From an uncultured Clostridium sp. (GTDB lineage: Bacteria > Bacillota > Clostridia > Lachnospirales > Lachnospiraceae), in NCBI GenBank assembly GCA_900542035.1, contig UQMJ01000015.1, positions 1-63,546 of the forward strand: a stretch of 63,546 nt of DNA, written 5' to 3'. Made by a program: the position numbers and the translations under genes. A model generated the notes under the pieces. The model was given only the letters and a program-made list of their open reading frames with translations. It searched no databases and was not told the origin of the DNA. This document shows positions 26,000-34,628 of the stretch, piece by piece; position 1 is the first letter of the stretch; every line of letters starts with the position of its first letter.

Positions 26000-28024
26000 T
26001 TACCAATAAAGTACCGTTCCTCCTGTTTTTTCCTGGTCCTCCTCAAATACGATTACACTTCCCAGGCCCATATAGCCGTCGGAGCCAAGCATTTCATTTG
26101 CGCCTCCGATGTCCTTATGGCCCATCAGTACCAGATAGGTTTTTCCTTTCCATGTAATCCGGAGTCCATGAGCCTCTTCTTCTGTCAGGATTCTTCCCCT
26201 GGCAGGAGAAGATACTTCTGCAAGTTCTGCCTTTGGAGTCTTATATTCTCCCTTTTTCCCTCCCGCAATAACAGTCAGAAGGCAGCCAAAGCCGTCTTTT
26301 CTGCAGGATGCCTGAATTGACATATTCTCTTCCATCTGGTTATAATTTCTGGACATTCTGGAATGGTAAACGTTTGTTTCTTCCCTGCTATTTCCAAAAA
26401 ACAAAAAATCCGATTCTACATTTCTGCCTGTGTAATGAACCCTGTTTTCTCCTTCGCAGGCAGTAAGGATTCCATCTGGGTGGAAATGATAATTCTGCTG
26501 GAAGGTATGTTCTTCTCCTGCAAAAAATTCATCCGCAACAACATACAGATCCGTTCCCAGAGCCAGAACTTTTCTCTGAATGTAAACGTTGCCTTTTCCA
26601 TTGTGAAGGTAGCCGCCATGTCCTCCCTGAACCAGACGGAATCCGTTTTTCTCGCAGACAGGCATCTGGTAGGCCGGCGTCATTCCAGAAATCCCCCAGG
26701 AATCCAGGCAGACCAGATAATCTTTGCCATCGACTGACGGCGTATTATGACTGCAGGAATTTTTCAGTTCATGACGGATTTCCCCGTCCACATAATGATA
26801 GCGGCCTGGATCAATCAGGATATCTTCCCCGTTTATTGCCAGATCGATGTGCAGTTTGTCAGAATGGCCATGCCCTCCGCCTAAACTGCCGCAGCGGAAA
26901 TGGAAGAAATCGTCGTTTTCTCCCCATCCGGAACGGATATAAACATTTCCGCTGTTCTCTAATTTATAAAACAGTTTCTCTGGTTTCTGCGCCACAATCT
27001 TCTCATAGGATTCTGCTCCTTCCTGCAGGTAATCCCATGCTCCGTCAAAATCCAGCCGATCATATCCGCCATATTTCAGCTCTGGATCCTGGAATAAATA
27101 CGCGCTCTGGGACAAAAGATCCCGCAGATCGGTTTCATCGCTGTCTCCCTGGGCAATCTGACAATGGTTCGGCTTTTTCCAGAGTAAGTTTGCGTATGCC
27201 ATCTTATGGATTTTTGCAAGAAATTCATCTGACATACAATAGCCATAACGTCTGGAAAGACGGATTGCTTCCAGCGCACAATGGAATACCTCATTATGAT
27301 ACATTGGAGACTGTTCCCACTGAACTCCGTCGTCTAAAATCTGAACCCGAATTCCTTCTTCCAGACGGGAAACCGCCGTTTTTTTCCACTTTTCGGCCTC
27401 TTTCTCATCCTTTAATGCCAGCGCGATTTCCAGAAGACCGCGGCTCTCAATCACGCCCCAGTTGCTTTTTACCTGGAAGATCTGATAGGAGTCCATCAGA
27501 TAGCGGGCATGGGTTTTCAGACATTCACAGAATTGTTCCATCAGTTCATCTGTAATATAAGGGCTGTCTTTAAAGTAAGACATCGCCTTTACCCACGTTT
27601 CTCCACGGATTCCGGCCTCAATGCTTCTCCATACAGTCTGTCTGGTATTCTCATTGAAAGGATTTGCCTGAATCCATGCCAAAAGCTGTTCTGCAAATGC
27701 TTTGGCATAGGAGGAATCTCCTGTCAGCGCATAAGCTTGTCCCAGACAAATAAAATATTGGCAGCGGTTAAACTGGTAAATGAACTCCGGATCGTCTTTC
27801 GGCATGAAATCCCATTGGATTTCCCCATCAAAGTGAACCGGTTCGTAGGTTCTCTCCATATCCCATCTTAAATCAAATAAAAATGTATGATTTTTGGCAT
27901 CTTCTGCAATCCGAAGAATGTGTGCACATTCCTCCGGCCAGAATTTTTTGCAGTAGTCCGCGCACCATGCCATTTGCTCCGGCGTAATAAAATTATTTGG
28001 ATTACTGAAGTATAATTGATGCAT
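26000..28024 (-). CDS. Heparinase II/III-family polysaccharide lyase-like protein, intracellular
   Basis: 674 residues, GGGAGG before the ATG. The N-terminal half (about 40-330) is an (alpha/alpha) toroid ('KSNWGVIESRGLLEIALAL', 'QWEQSPMYHNEVFHCALE', with Asn and Tyr/His at positions typical of the lyase site). The C-terminal half is an antiparallel beta-sandwich with 'GGGHGHSDKLHIDLAINGED', 'IDPGRYHY' and SCSHNTPSVDG, the heparinase II/III C-terminal signature (PF07940, PL12-like). No signal peptide is seen, so it would act on imported oligosaccharides. Family members cleave uronic-acid glycosaminoglycan chains; its real substrate here is open because the neighbours are fructosamine genes. 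Confidence 0.88.
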   Translation of the reverse strand: MHQLYFSNPNNFITPEQMAWCADYCKKFWPEECAHILRIAEDAKNHTFLFDLRWDMERTYEPVHFDGEIQWDFMPKDDPEFIYQFNRCQYFICLGQAYALTGDSSYAKAFAEQLLAWIQANPFNENTRQTVWRSIEAGIRGETWVKAMSYFKDSPYITDELMEQFCECLKTHARYLMDSYQIFQVKSNWGVIESRGLLEIALALKDEKEAEKWKKTAVSRLEEGIRVQILDDGVQWEQSPMYHNEVFHCALEAIRLSRRYGYCMSDEFLAKIHKMAYANLLWKKPNHCQIAQGDSDETDLRDLLSQSAYLFQDPELKYGGYDRLDFDGAWDYLQEGAESYEKIVAQKPEKLFYKLENSGNVYIRSGWGENDDFFHFRCGSLGGGHGHSDKLHIDLAINGEDILIDPGRYHYVDGEIRHELKNSCSHNTPSVDGKDYLVCLDSWGISGMTPAYQMPVCEKNGFRLVQGGHGGYLHNGKGNVYIQRKVLALGTDLYVVADEFFAGEEHTFQQNYHFHPDGILTACEGENRVHYTGRNVESDFLFFGNSREETNVYHSRMSRNYNQMEENMSIQASCRKDGFGCLLTVIAGGKKGEYKTPKAELAEVSSPARGRILTEEEAHGLRITWKGKTYLVLMGHKDIGGANEMLGSDGYMGLGSVIVFEEDQEKTGGTVLYW

Positions 28025-28115
28025 AATACTCCTCCCTTTGTAATAAAATTCTGCTTTTCAAGCCTACTACCAGTATACACACGAATGCTGCAAAAGGAAA
28101 TGCACATTTTCGGAT

Positions 28116-28130
28116 TATGATATACAATTT
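28116..28130. promoter_or_regulatory. Candidate GntR operator before the heparinase gene
   Basis: TATGATATACAATTT; read on the minus strand AAATTGTATATCATA. It resembles sites at 29877, 32823 and 38792. It lies 92 bp before the lyase start in a 201-bp gap between this gene and the FrlC-like gene, where I otherwise see no clear promoter or terminator. Confidence 0.4.
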
Positions 28131-28225
28131 TTACGGAAATAACAAAATAAGAATCTCCCCACGAATAACCATTACGAAATGTATGGATTTCCATAGAAGA
28201 TCCTTATTTTATACTTCAACATTCT

Positions 28226-29065
28226 TCAGCGTTCTAGCGCTTCAAATAGCTGATTCACACTTTGCTCTACAGATGCAGAAGGATTCATAAAATATCGACC
28301 ATCTGTAATTTCCAAGGACAGGTATCCCGAATATGCATATTCATCAAGTTCTGCCAAATAACCATTCATATCCAGGATTCCATCCCCCCAAGCCAAATGT
28401 CCTCTGGGCGCCCCATCGATAAAATGTATATGTACCAGTTTACGTCCAAGCGCTTTTAAATACTGGGATGGATGTTCTTCTGCCAGAGCCATTGGAATTG
28501 TATCAATCATTCCTCCAATTGCCCTATGATCTAATTCATTTAACATCTTCTGTAAAGTCGGCAAATTATGTACCAAATTACTTTCATCATAGCGTAATAC
28601 CTCTAATGCCAACGTTACGCCATAGTGCTCTGCCAATTCTCCGAGACCGTACAAATTCTCTCTTGACCACTTCCAGGCATCCTGCCTATCACTTCCATCA
28701 AAGTATCCTGTTCCTGATGTTACTAATACTTTATCACAGCCAAGCTCTCCTGCAGCCCGAATACTATCTTCGAAAAACTTTACGCTTCTGCGTCGCATCT
28801 CTTTGCAAGAAGACGCGATATTGATTGGATACACACATTGTTCCGGTGTGTAGCATACCAGCTTCAACTTTCTTTTTTCAATTTCTCTACGGACTGCAGT
28901 TACTTCCCGATAAGTCATGTCATCCAGATAAAAATGCGGTGCTGCTCCCCACAGTTCAATATTATCCACATTGTTTTTCACAGCATCATCAAGAAATGCC
29001 GTCAAGGGAAAATATTTATACTGGATATTCATAACAGCAATCTGGTTCTTTTTTATATGTTTCAT
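28226..29065 (-). CDS. FrlC-like sugar epimerase (TIM barrel)
   Basis: 279 residues, AP-endonuclease-2/xylose-isomerase-like TIM barrel. It resembles E. coli FrlC (fructoselysine 3-epimerase) at several places: 'NIELWGAAPHFYLDD' (FrlC EIWGGRPHAF), 'LVCYTPEQCVYPINI' (FrlC YTPETNGYPYN), a Glu in LALEVLRYDESNLV, an Asp in 'GGMIDTIPMA', and His in 'KLVHIHFIDGAPRGH', all metal- or substrate-ligand positions. Its ATG overlaps the TAA of the GntR gene (TAATG), so both are one transcript. Family suggests epimerisation of a ketosyl-amino acid before kinase and deglycase steps; the substrate is inferred. Confidence 0.85.
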   Translation of the reverse strand: MKHIKKNQIAVMNIQYKYFPLTAFLDDAVKNNVDNIELWGAAPHFYLDDMTYREVTAVRREIEKRKLKLVCYTPEQCVYPINIASSCKEMRRRSVKFFEDSIRAAGELGCDKVLVTSGTGYFDGSDRQDAWKWSRENLYGLGELAEHYGVTLALEVLRYDESNLVHNLPTLQKMLNELDHRAIGGMIDTIPMALAEEHPSQYLKALGRKLVHIHFIDGAPRGHLAWGDGILDMNGYLAELDEYAYSGYLSLEITDGRYFMNPSASVEQSVNQLFEALER

Positions 29066-29796
29066 TACCCTTCCCCTACTGAAGTCATTACCTTAAATTC
29101 GTAACGTTCTGCATTAATCACTTCTTTGCTGTAATATACCGGAACACCATTAATATCATAAGTAATATCCTTTGAAAGAATCATTGCCTCATTTTCTTTT
29201 ACATCTAAGTGCTTAGCTTCTTCCTGCGTAGCATAGCACACACCAATCGTCTTTTGCCCATGATGAAGTACAACTCCATGAGCTGTCAATATCTCATGTA
29301 AAGAGCCGCTCAGATCTTCTGCCAAAAGGTATGCATATGACCTTGGATAATGGGCTTCTTCCAAAATTACTGGAACATCATTACAAAACCGAACTCTGCG
29401 AATTCGTATAATCTTATCATCCTCATTCAAGTTCAAATTTTTAACATCCGACGGCAGTGCTTTTACTAATTCGGCAGAAAGAAACTCACTGCTGGCTTTG
29501 TCTCCATTTACCTCACAGCTTTTTGTAAATCCCATAAAGCTGTTTACTGTTCTGGATATTTTTTTATTTGATACAAATGTTCCTATTTTTTGTTTCCGAA
29601 TCAAGATTTCTTCATCTACCAAAAGTTCCAATGCTTTTCGAATTGTAATGCGGCTCACTTGATAAAAATCACTCAATTCCAATTCTGTAGGAATTCTTGA
29701 ATTCGCCTTTAATTCCTCTTTTTTAATTTTCGATTTAATATCTTCTGCAATCTGCAAATATAATGGAATTGCTGTATTGCGTTCAACATTTGCCAT
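29065..29796 (-). CDS. GntR/UTRA (HutC-type) transcription regulator
   Basis: 243 residues: GntR winged helix (about 5-75, 'ADIKSKIKKEELKANSRIPTE', 'ELSDFYQVSRITIRKALELL') and UTRA effector domain (about 95-240, 'IIRIRRVRFCNDVPVILEEAHYP' region, 'DITYDINGVPVYYSKEVI'). UTRA domains bind sugar phosphates or related metabolites, fitting an FrlR-like regulator of this locus. It overlaps frlC by one base (TAATG). A similar element, TTGTATAATATCATA-like, occurs before it and before three other transcription units. Confidence 0.92.
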   Translation of the reverse strand: MANVERNTAIPLYLQIAEDIKSKIKKEELKANSRIPTELELSDFYQVSRITIRKALELLVDEEILIRKQKIGTFVSNKKISRTVNSFMGFTKSCEVNGDKASSEFLSAELVKALPSDVKNLNLNEDDKIIRIRRVRFCNDVPVILEEAHYPRSYAYLLAEDLSGSLHEILTAHGVVLHHGQKTIGVCYATQEEAKHLDVKENEAMILSKDITYDINGVPVYYSKEVINAERYEFKVMTSVGEG

Positions 29797-29876
29797 ATAT
29801 ATTTCCCCTTAATTCATATTTTACTTATCTTTATGTCAAATGCATTCTCAACTAGCTATTATTATATACTTCTATT

Positions 29877-29891
29877 ATGTATAATATCATA
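29877..29891. promoter_or_regulatory. Candidate operator before the GntR gene
   Basis: ATGTATAATATCATA in a 131-bp, very AT-rich gap (29797-29927). On the minus strand TATACT/TATAAT-like -10 sequences surround it. Autoregulation is plausible. Confidence 0.45.
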
Positions 29892-29927
29892 TATTTGCAG
29901 ATTTTGTTATATTTTTGTTTATAAAGT

Positions 29928-30923
29928 TTAATAATCTAACCTTCTGTAATACCTTCTAATTGCAAGAGGATGTCTTCTAAAATATTCTAAATGTACATTC
30001 ACTCTCTGGAAAGCGGAACGCATTGCAATTGGCGCTAACATACCTCTAAATTCCTGGCGAATACCTTCCATTTTGAACTTCTTTGTATCAAATACACTAA
30101 CCTTTGCGCTAATAGTATTAACAAATTTTTCTACCCGTTCCATTTCTGGTCTGGTAATATCCTCGCCTTTGATTAAAATAACCGGAATATCACGCTCAAT
30201 TACCTCTAATGTTCCATGGAAAAAGTTTGCAGCAGAAATTGGTCTTGTACGCATCCACTGCATTTCTTCCATAATACACATACCATAACAAGTCGCCCAA
30301 TCTTCAAGATTTCCCGAACCAATCAAGTATGTAATTGGTTCATCACAGTATTTTTCTGCATAAGCTTTTGCATCCTCATCCACTTCTTTATAAATCTCTA
30401 CTACCGCATCTGGCATATGAACAATGTCTTTCATAAATTGATCATACTTTTCAAACAGTCCGGCATTCTTCATAAAACGCAGCGTTACTGTATACCAAAA
30501 ATAATATCCGCCTCCAACCGTGCTTACCAGATAATCACTTTTTTCATATAAAGGAGTTCCCTCTTTTTCAACATATCCGATTACTTTTGCTCCCACCTTA
30601 TGTGCCTTATCAACCGCTTCTACTACCTCTTTGGTATCCCCAGAAATAGATTCTATTACAACAACAGATTTTTCATTAAAAAATGGATTTCCTACCAGGT
30701 TAAAGTCCGCAGCATTTTCAATATACAATGGAAGAGTAGAACCTAATTGCTTGGAAATATGCATCATTTGGTTTGCATAAAGTACCGTTCCTCCAATACC
30801 AATATAAAAAATATTAGAATATCCTTCTTTACACACCTGATCTACAATACTTTCAACTTTCGGAATAATATCTACTCCATTCTGATGTTCCTGTCTCACT
30901 TTATTTTCATCAAAATTATACAT
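29928..30923 (-). CDS. SIS-domain deglycase-like protein C
   Basis: 331 residues from ATG at 30923 (AAGGAG 8 nt upstream). Two SIS folds. The N-terminal one carries 'FYIGIGGTVLYANQM' and 'VVIESISGDTKEVVEA' (sugar-phosphate binding), the C-terminal one 'MCIMEEMQWMRT' and NFFHGTLEV. A Glu and a His 16 residues apart (E in EEMQW, H in FFHG) match the catalytic pair reported for the Salmonella deglycase FraB. The C-terminus RRYYRRLDY resembles FrlB RRYYGGLVEY. It is the most divergent of the three paralogues: the H-x-G/D-G-E residues before FFHG are replaced by S-A-A-N, hinting at another substrate. Probable reaction: cleavage of a 6-phosphofructosamine. Confidence 0.82.
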   Translation of the reverse strand: MYNFDENKVRQEHQNGVDIIPKVESIVDQVCKEGYSNIFYIGIGGTVLYANQMMHISKQLGSTLPLYIENAADFNLVGNPFFNEKSVVVIESISGDTKEVVEAVDKAHKVGAKVIGYVEKEGTPLYEKSDYLVSTVGGGYYFWYTVTLRFMKNAGLFEKYDQFMKDIVHMPDAVVEIYKEVDEDAKAYAEKYCDEPITYLIGSGNLEDWATCYGMCIMEEMQWMRTRPISAANFFHGTLEVIERDIPVILIKGEDITRPEMERVEKFVNTISAKVSVFDTKKFKMEGIRQEFRGMLAPIAMRSAFQRVNVHLEYFRRHPLAIRRYYRRLDY

Positions 30924-30948
30924 ATCTCTTCTCCTTATTTTCCTCTGC

Positions 30949-31833
30949 CTACATAACCTCCAAACGCTTTTCAAAATTACCAAACACTATATCTGGAGAG
31001 ATAATTTGTATAAATGCATTTGGATCCTCCTTGTAAACTAATTTTTTTAAGGTCTGCAGCTCAAATTTATTGATTACAACCATATGAATCACTTCACCCT
31101 TATGGCTGTATTCTCCCCAGCCGCTCCAACTCGTAACGCCACGTCCAATTTCCTGATTGATTTTTTCTCCAAGTTTTTGATCATTTGTTACAATAAATGC
31201 AGATACTTTAATATTTTGATAATGTACCCGATCTACTACAATTCCTGATACAATGCAAAATACCATTGAATATGCTGCTACAGATAGATCATAACAATAT
31301 GCAGCGATTCCATAAATCAAAAGATTAATCAGGATGCTCAGTTTTCCAACACTGAAATCCGGATAGTTCTTTGTACAGTACATTCCTACAATATCCAGTC
31401 CGCCTCCCGAACCACCGGCTCTTAATGTAACTCCAACTCCAAATCCGGAAAGCGCACCGCCAATTATGCAGTTAAGAAGTATATCATCTACTAACGGACT
31501 TGCCGGTGCAGGTATCATTGCAAGTAAAATTGACTGGATGCTTACTGCAATTAATGTTCTGTACAAAAACTTCTTTCCAATACTCTTGTACCCCAGACCA
31601 AATAACGGTATGTTAATACACCAAAAAATAATTCCTGTCAGATCTACCCGCTCTGATACCTTCCATCCGGCTATTTCAGTCAGAAACAATTTAATCAGCT
31701 GCGCAATTCCTGTAAATCCGCCGCTATAAAGTCCTATTGGTATCAAAAACCAGCGATAAGCTAACGCAAAACATATTACGCCAAAGATCGTCCAAAACAA
31801 ATTGGCTGTTTCTTTCTGAATCTGTGTTTTCAT
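30949..31833 (-). CDS. YitT-family membrane protein
   Basis: 294 residues. Five or six membrane helices (about 12-30, 65-82, 95-112, 120-140, 165-205) with 'GLYSGGFTGIAQL' and 'LRAGGSGGGLDIVGMY', followed by a soluble DUF2179 domain (about 215-290, 'KVSAFIVTNDQKLG', 'ITRGVTSW'-like 'IGRGVTSWSGWGEY'). YitT proteins are widespread and mostly uncharacterised. Here it sits between two deglycase-like genes, starting 4 bp after one and 25 bp before the next, so a transport or sensing role in this pathway is plausible but unproven. Confidence 0.9.
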   Translation of the reverse strand: MKTQIQKETANLFWTIFGVICFALAYRWFLIPIGLYSGGFTGIAQLIKLFLTEIAGWKVSERVDLTGIIFWCINIPLFGLGYKSIGKKFLYRTLIAVSIQSILLAMIPAPASPLVDDILLNCIIGGALSGFGVGVTLRAGGSGGGLDIVGMYCTKNYPDFSVGKLSILINLLIYGIAAYCYDLSVAAYSMVFCIVSGIVVDRVHYQNIKVSAFIVTNDQKLGEKINQEIGRGVTSWSGWGEYSHKGEVIHMVVINKFELQTLKKLVYKEDPNAFIQIISPDIVFGNFEKRLEVM

Positions 31834-31837
31834 CCTT

Positions 31838-32806
31838 TTAATACTCTAATTTCCACATATATCTTCTCTGGGTTAACGGATGGCATCGAACAATTGCAAG
31901 CTGTTCTGCATATACACGTAAAACCGCAGTAAGTACCATCGGGTTAAAGTATTCTGCAACAGAAGAAGAAAGTTCGGAACCTAATCCAAAGTCTTTTCCA
32001 TCCAGAACCGTTGTCTTAGCCTGGAAACGATTCAGGAAGTCCAGCGCTCTGCTGTCCAACGTTCTAGTTCTTCCTTCATTCATTAATAAAATAAACGGAA
32101 CATCCTTATCAACAATTTCAAATGGTCCATGGAAAAACTCTCCATCATGGAAGGAACCTGAATTTACCCACTGCATTTCCATTAATAAGCAAATAGAAAA
32201 TGCATATGCAACTTCCTGGGTAGCTCCAGAACTCATTACGTAAATCACTGGGGCATCTTTGTATTCTTCTGCAAAGTTTCTGGCTGATGGAACTACGAAG
32301 GATACTGCCTTCTCGATTAAGTCATAAATCTTAGCAAATGCATCCTGCATTTCGCTGTAATGTTCATATCCCTCATACTGATTCAAGATTTCAACAGACA
32401 AATTCAATACATTTGTCATCTTCTCCAGCTTTGCCGCATAGTTTTTTTCAAATCCATGAACAATTACATAGTGTGCATTTTTTGCTAATGGAGAATTTTC
32501 AACGTGTGTTACTGCAATTACTTTTGCTCCTAACTCCATTGCTTTTTTTGATGCTGCTACTGTTTCTGGGGTAGTCCCGCCTAAAGAACAAGTAATCACG
32601 ATCGCAGTCTCATCAACAGCTACTGGCGTTGCATATAAAAACTCATTTGCGGTATAGTGGCCTACTCGGATATTTTTAGAATTTTCTTCTAAAAAATATT
32701 TTCCTGGATAGAGCTCTGCTTTAGAAGCACCGCATCCTACAAAGTATACCGACTTGACAGCTGGCATTTCTGTTTTAATAGATTCAATAATTTGTTTAGG
32801 TGTCAT
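31838..32806 (-). CDS. SIS-domain deglycase-like protein B
   Basis: 322 residues. Start ATG at 32806 has AGGAGG 9 nt upstream; a longer frame begins inside the promoter and is rejected. Tandem SIS domains: 'VYFVGCGASKAELYPGKYF', 'IVITCSLGGTTPETVAASKKA', then 'ICLLMEMQWVNSGSFHDGEFFHGPFEIVD' region with the E...H pair 16 residues apart and the FraB/FrlB-type H-x-G-E-F-F-H-G-P segment, ending HPLTQRRYMWKLEY. It is clearly paralogous to protein A (same C-terminal RRYMWK). First gene of a transcription unit with its own promoter and operator. Likely a fructosamine-6-phosphate deglycase, amino-acid partner unknown. Confidence 0.87.
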   Translation of the reverse strand: MTPKQIIESIKTEMPAVKSVYFVGCGASKAELYPGKYFLEENSKNIRVGHYTANEFLYATPVAVDETAIVITCSLGGTTPETVAASKKAMELGAKVIAVTHVENSPLAKNAHYVIVHGFEKNYAAKLEKMTNVLNLSVEILNQYEGYEHYSEMQDAFAKIYDLIEKAVSFVVPSARNFAEEYKDAPVIYVMSSGATQEVAYAFSICLLMEMQWVNSGSFHDGEFFHGPFEIVDKDVPFILLMNEGRTRTLDSRALDFLNRFQAKTTVLDGKDFGLGSELSSSVAEYFNPMVLTAVLRVYAEQLAIVRCHPLTQRRYMWKLEY

Positions 32807-32822
32807 AGTGTTCGCCCTCCTT

Positions 32823-32863
32823 TTGTATAATACAAATATATAACAATATGTATTTTTTGTCAA
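32823..32863 (-). promoter_or_regulatory. Promoter with palindromic operator before deglycase B
   Basis: On the minus strand TTGACA (32863-32858), 17 bp, TATATT (32840-32835). Immediately downstream, overlapping by one base, is the perfect inverted repeat TTGTAT-A-ATACAA (32823-32835), placed where a repressor would block initiation. This is the cleanest of four related candidate GntR sites in the locus. Confidence 0.75.
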
Positions 32864-32915
32864 TAATAATATTACAATATATTCTTATTTTGTATTATTT
32901 ATACTATACCAAAGC

Positions 32916-32970
32916 AAAACAAGCCTTTGAACTGCCGCCTAGCTTCTGCATTAGTCCAAAGACTTGTTTT
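32916..32970 (-). terminator. Long-stem terminator after deglycase A
   Basis: 18 paired bases between 32916-32933 and 32953-32970 (minus strand AAAACAAG-TCTTTGGACT with AGTTCAAAGG-CTTGTTTT, including G-T pairs), loop 19 nt, U-rich 3' side. It starts 5 bp after the deglycase A stop and ends the kinase-importer-deglycase A transcript. Confidence 0.82.
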
Positions 32971-32974
32971 ATTA

Positions 32975-33937
32975 TTAATATTTAAACTTCCACATATACC
33001 TTCTTACACTTAGCGGGTGATTTCTTGCATCTGCAAGAAGGTCATTGTATACCCGAATAACATTTGTATGGAATAACGGATCCAAGTATTCACTTACATT
33101 TCCAACTTCATCCATACCATAATCTTTTGGATCTATAATCATGCACCGCTCATTAAATTTCTCCAAAAAAGCAATCGCTCTGTCATCCAGATAACGGGTT
33201 CTTCCCGTCGATTTCATCAGTACAAATGCTGTATCTTTTTCTGTAATTTCAAATGGTCCGTGGAAAAAATCTCCACTATGAATTGCACTCGAATTAATCC
33301 ACTGCATTTCCATAAAAATACAGATAGATTCTTGATGCGCACTGCCCCAGGAAGCACCGCTTCCCATTGTATAAATTACAGAATCGTCTTTAAATTCCCA
33401 TGCATACTTAATTGCATATGGAACAATTTCTTCCTTTGCCTTCGCCACAATCCCATGCAGCTTATCAAGTCCATCAACTAATTTCTCATAGTCTGCATAC
33501 CCCTCTGTCTGATTCAGAAATTCTGCTGCCAATTTCAATGCATAGGAAGACTTCTGATTTCCTACGATAGATTCTTCTCCAAACTCATAAAGAATGACAT
33601 ACTGTGCATTTTCTGAAAGTGGAGACGGAACTTTAAAAGTCAGCCCAATGGTAACCGCACCTTTCTCATTCGCCACTTTGCAGGCTTCTACTGTCTCTGC
33701 GGTATCGCCGCGCTGGGACGCCAGAATTACAACTGAATTTTTTCCAATTTCTCTTGGAGTCGCATATACAAACTCATTGGAATTGCAGTAACCTACTTTT
33801 AACTTTTTTGCCTCACATGACAAAAAATATTTTGCCGGATAAAATCCCACCAGGGAACCGCCACAGCCAACAAAATAAATATTCTCAACTGTACGTTCTT
33901 TTAAAATACTGTTAACAATTTCTCTTGCTTTTTTCAC
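32975..33937 (-). CDS. SIS-domain deglycase-like protein A
   Basis: 320 residues from GTG at 33937, with GAGGAGG 8 nt upstream; the nearer ATG at 33944 is out of frame. SIS motifs 'IYFVGCGGSLVGFYPAKYF', 'VVILASQRGDTAETVEACKVA', and the second-domain 'MEMQWINSSAIHSGDFFHGPFEI', with the E/H pair 16 residues apart as in FraB/FrlB deglycases; ends HPLSVRRYMWKFKY. Last gene of the kinase-importer operon, so it is the best candidate to act on the kinase product, releasing glucose 6-phosphate (or another hexose phosphate) and an amine. Confidence 0.87.
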   Translation of the reverse strand: MKKAREIVNSILKERTVENIYFVGCGGSLVGFYPAKYFLSCEAKKLKVGYCNSNEFVYATPREIGKNSVVILASQRGDTAETVEACKVANEKGAVTIGLTFKVPSPLSENAQYVILYEFGEESIVGNQKSSYALKLAAEFLNQTEGYADYEKLVDGLDKLHGIVAKAKEEIVPYAIKYAWEFKDDSVIYTMGSGASWGSAHQESICIFMEMQWINSSAIHSGDFFHGPFEITEKDTAFVLMKSTGRTRYLDDRAIAFLEKFNERCMIIDPKDYGMDEVGNVSEYLDPLFHTNVIRVYNDLLADARNHPLSVRRYMWKFKY

Positions 33938-33950
33938 GTTTCATACCTCC

Positions 33951-34610
33951 TCATTTGTTAATAAAAATTTGAATATGCTGAATAAAATCCCCCAAAGTTT
34001 CAATTACATCATCCGCCAGACTGCGATCAAAACCAAAGCGTTCATCTTTTAACGCAATAACCGTCATTCCTGCACATTTTGCTGCCGTAATCCCCGCCGT
34101 CGAATCCTCAATCGCAATACACTCTTCTGGTTTTACCCCCAGCAGTTCTGCTGTTTTCAAGTAGATCGCCGGATCTGGTTTGCTTTTCTCAAAAAACTCC
34201 CCGCTAATAATCAGATCGAGATACGGAGTAACCTCTACTTCTGTCAGGATTTCTTTTACTTTTTCATAAGCTGTCGAAGATGCAACCGCAGTATTCATCC
34301 CGCATTCTCTTGCCCATTTAAGAATTGTAAGCGTATCTTTTCGAAAAATTTCTTTATATGGAATGACAAATGAATGACTGGGCTTCCAGTTTCTCTCATA
34401 ATCTTCCCTGGTTTCTTCCCATCCCTTACCATTTCCAATTATGGAAGCAATCCTGGTCCATACATCCTCTTTTACCCGACCAGCATTTTGATACATATCC
34501 TCTATTTTGGCTTCTGGACGCAGAGAATGGACATACTCATACACCCGTCTCATATTATAAGGTTCTGTATCTACAATTACCCCATCCATATCAAAAATTA
34601 CTGCTTTCAT
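33951..34610 (-). CDS. HAD-family phosphatase / beta-phosphoglucomutase-like
   Basis: 219 residues. HAD motif I 'FDMDGVIVDTE' (nucleophile and acid Asp), motif II 'TAVASSTAYEKV', motif III Lys in 'KSKPDPAIYLKTAE', motif IV 'ECIAIEDSTAGITAA'. The alpha-helical C1 cap at about 15-85 is of the beta-phosphoglucomutase/YniC type. It lies 18 bp after the permease and 13 bp before deglycase A. It may dephosphorylate or isomerise a sugar phosphate from the pathway; sequence does not settle which. Confidence 0.88.
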   Translation of the reverse strand: MKAVIFDMDGVIVDTEPYNMRRVYEYVHSLRPEAKIEDMYQNAGRVKEDVWTRIASIIGNGKGWEETREDYERNWKPSHSFVIPYKEIFRKDTLTILKWARECGMNTAVASSTAYEKVKEILTEVEVTPYLDLIISGEFFEKSKPDPAIYLKTAELLGVKPEECIAIEDSTAGITAAKCAGMTVIALKDERFGFDRSLADDVIETLGDFIQHIQIFINK

Positions 34611-34628
34611 AAGCTATATTCTCCACCA

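Noticed and set aside
26836..27555. 239-codon plus-strand frame opposite the heparinase-type gene
   Set aside because: Pro/Arg/Ser-rich translation typical of an antisense shadow; no start signal.
27868..28194. 108-codon minus-strand frame upstream of the heparinase-type gene
   Set aside because: Overlaps the N-terminus of the lyase in another frame and has no ribosome-binding site.
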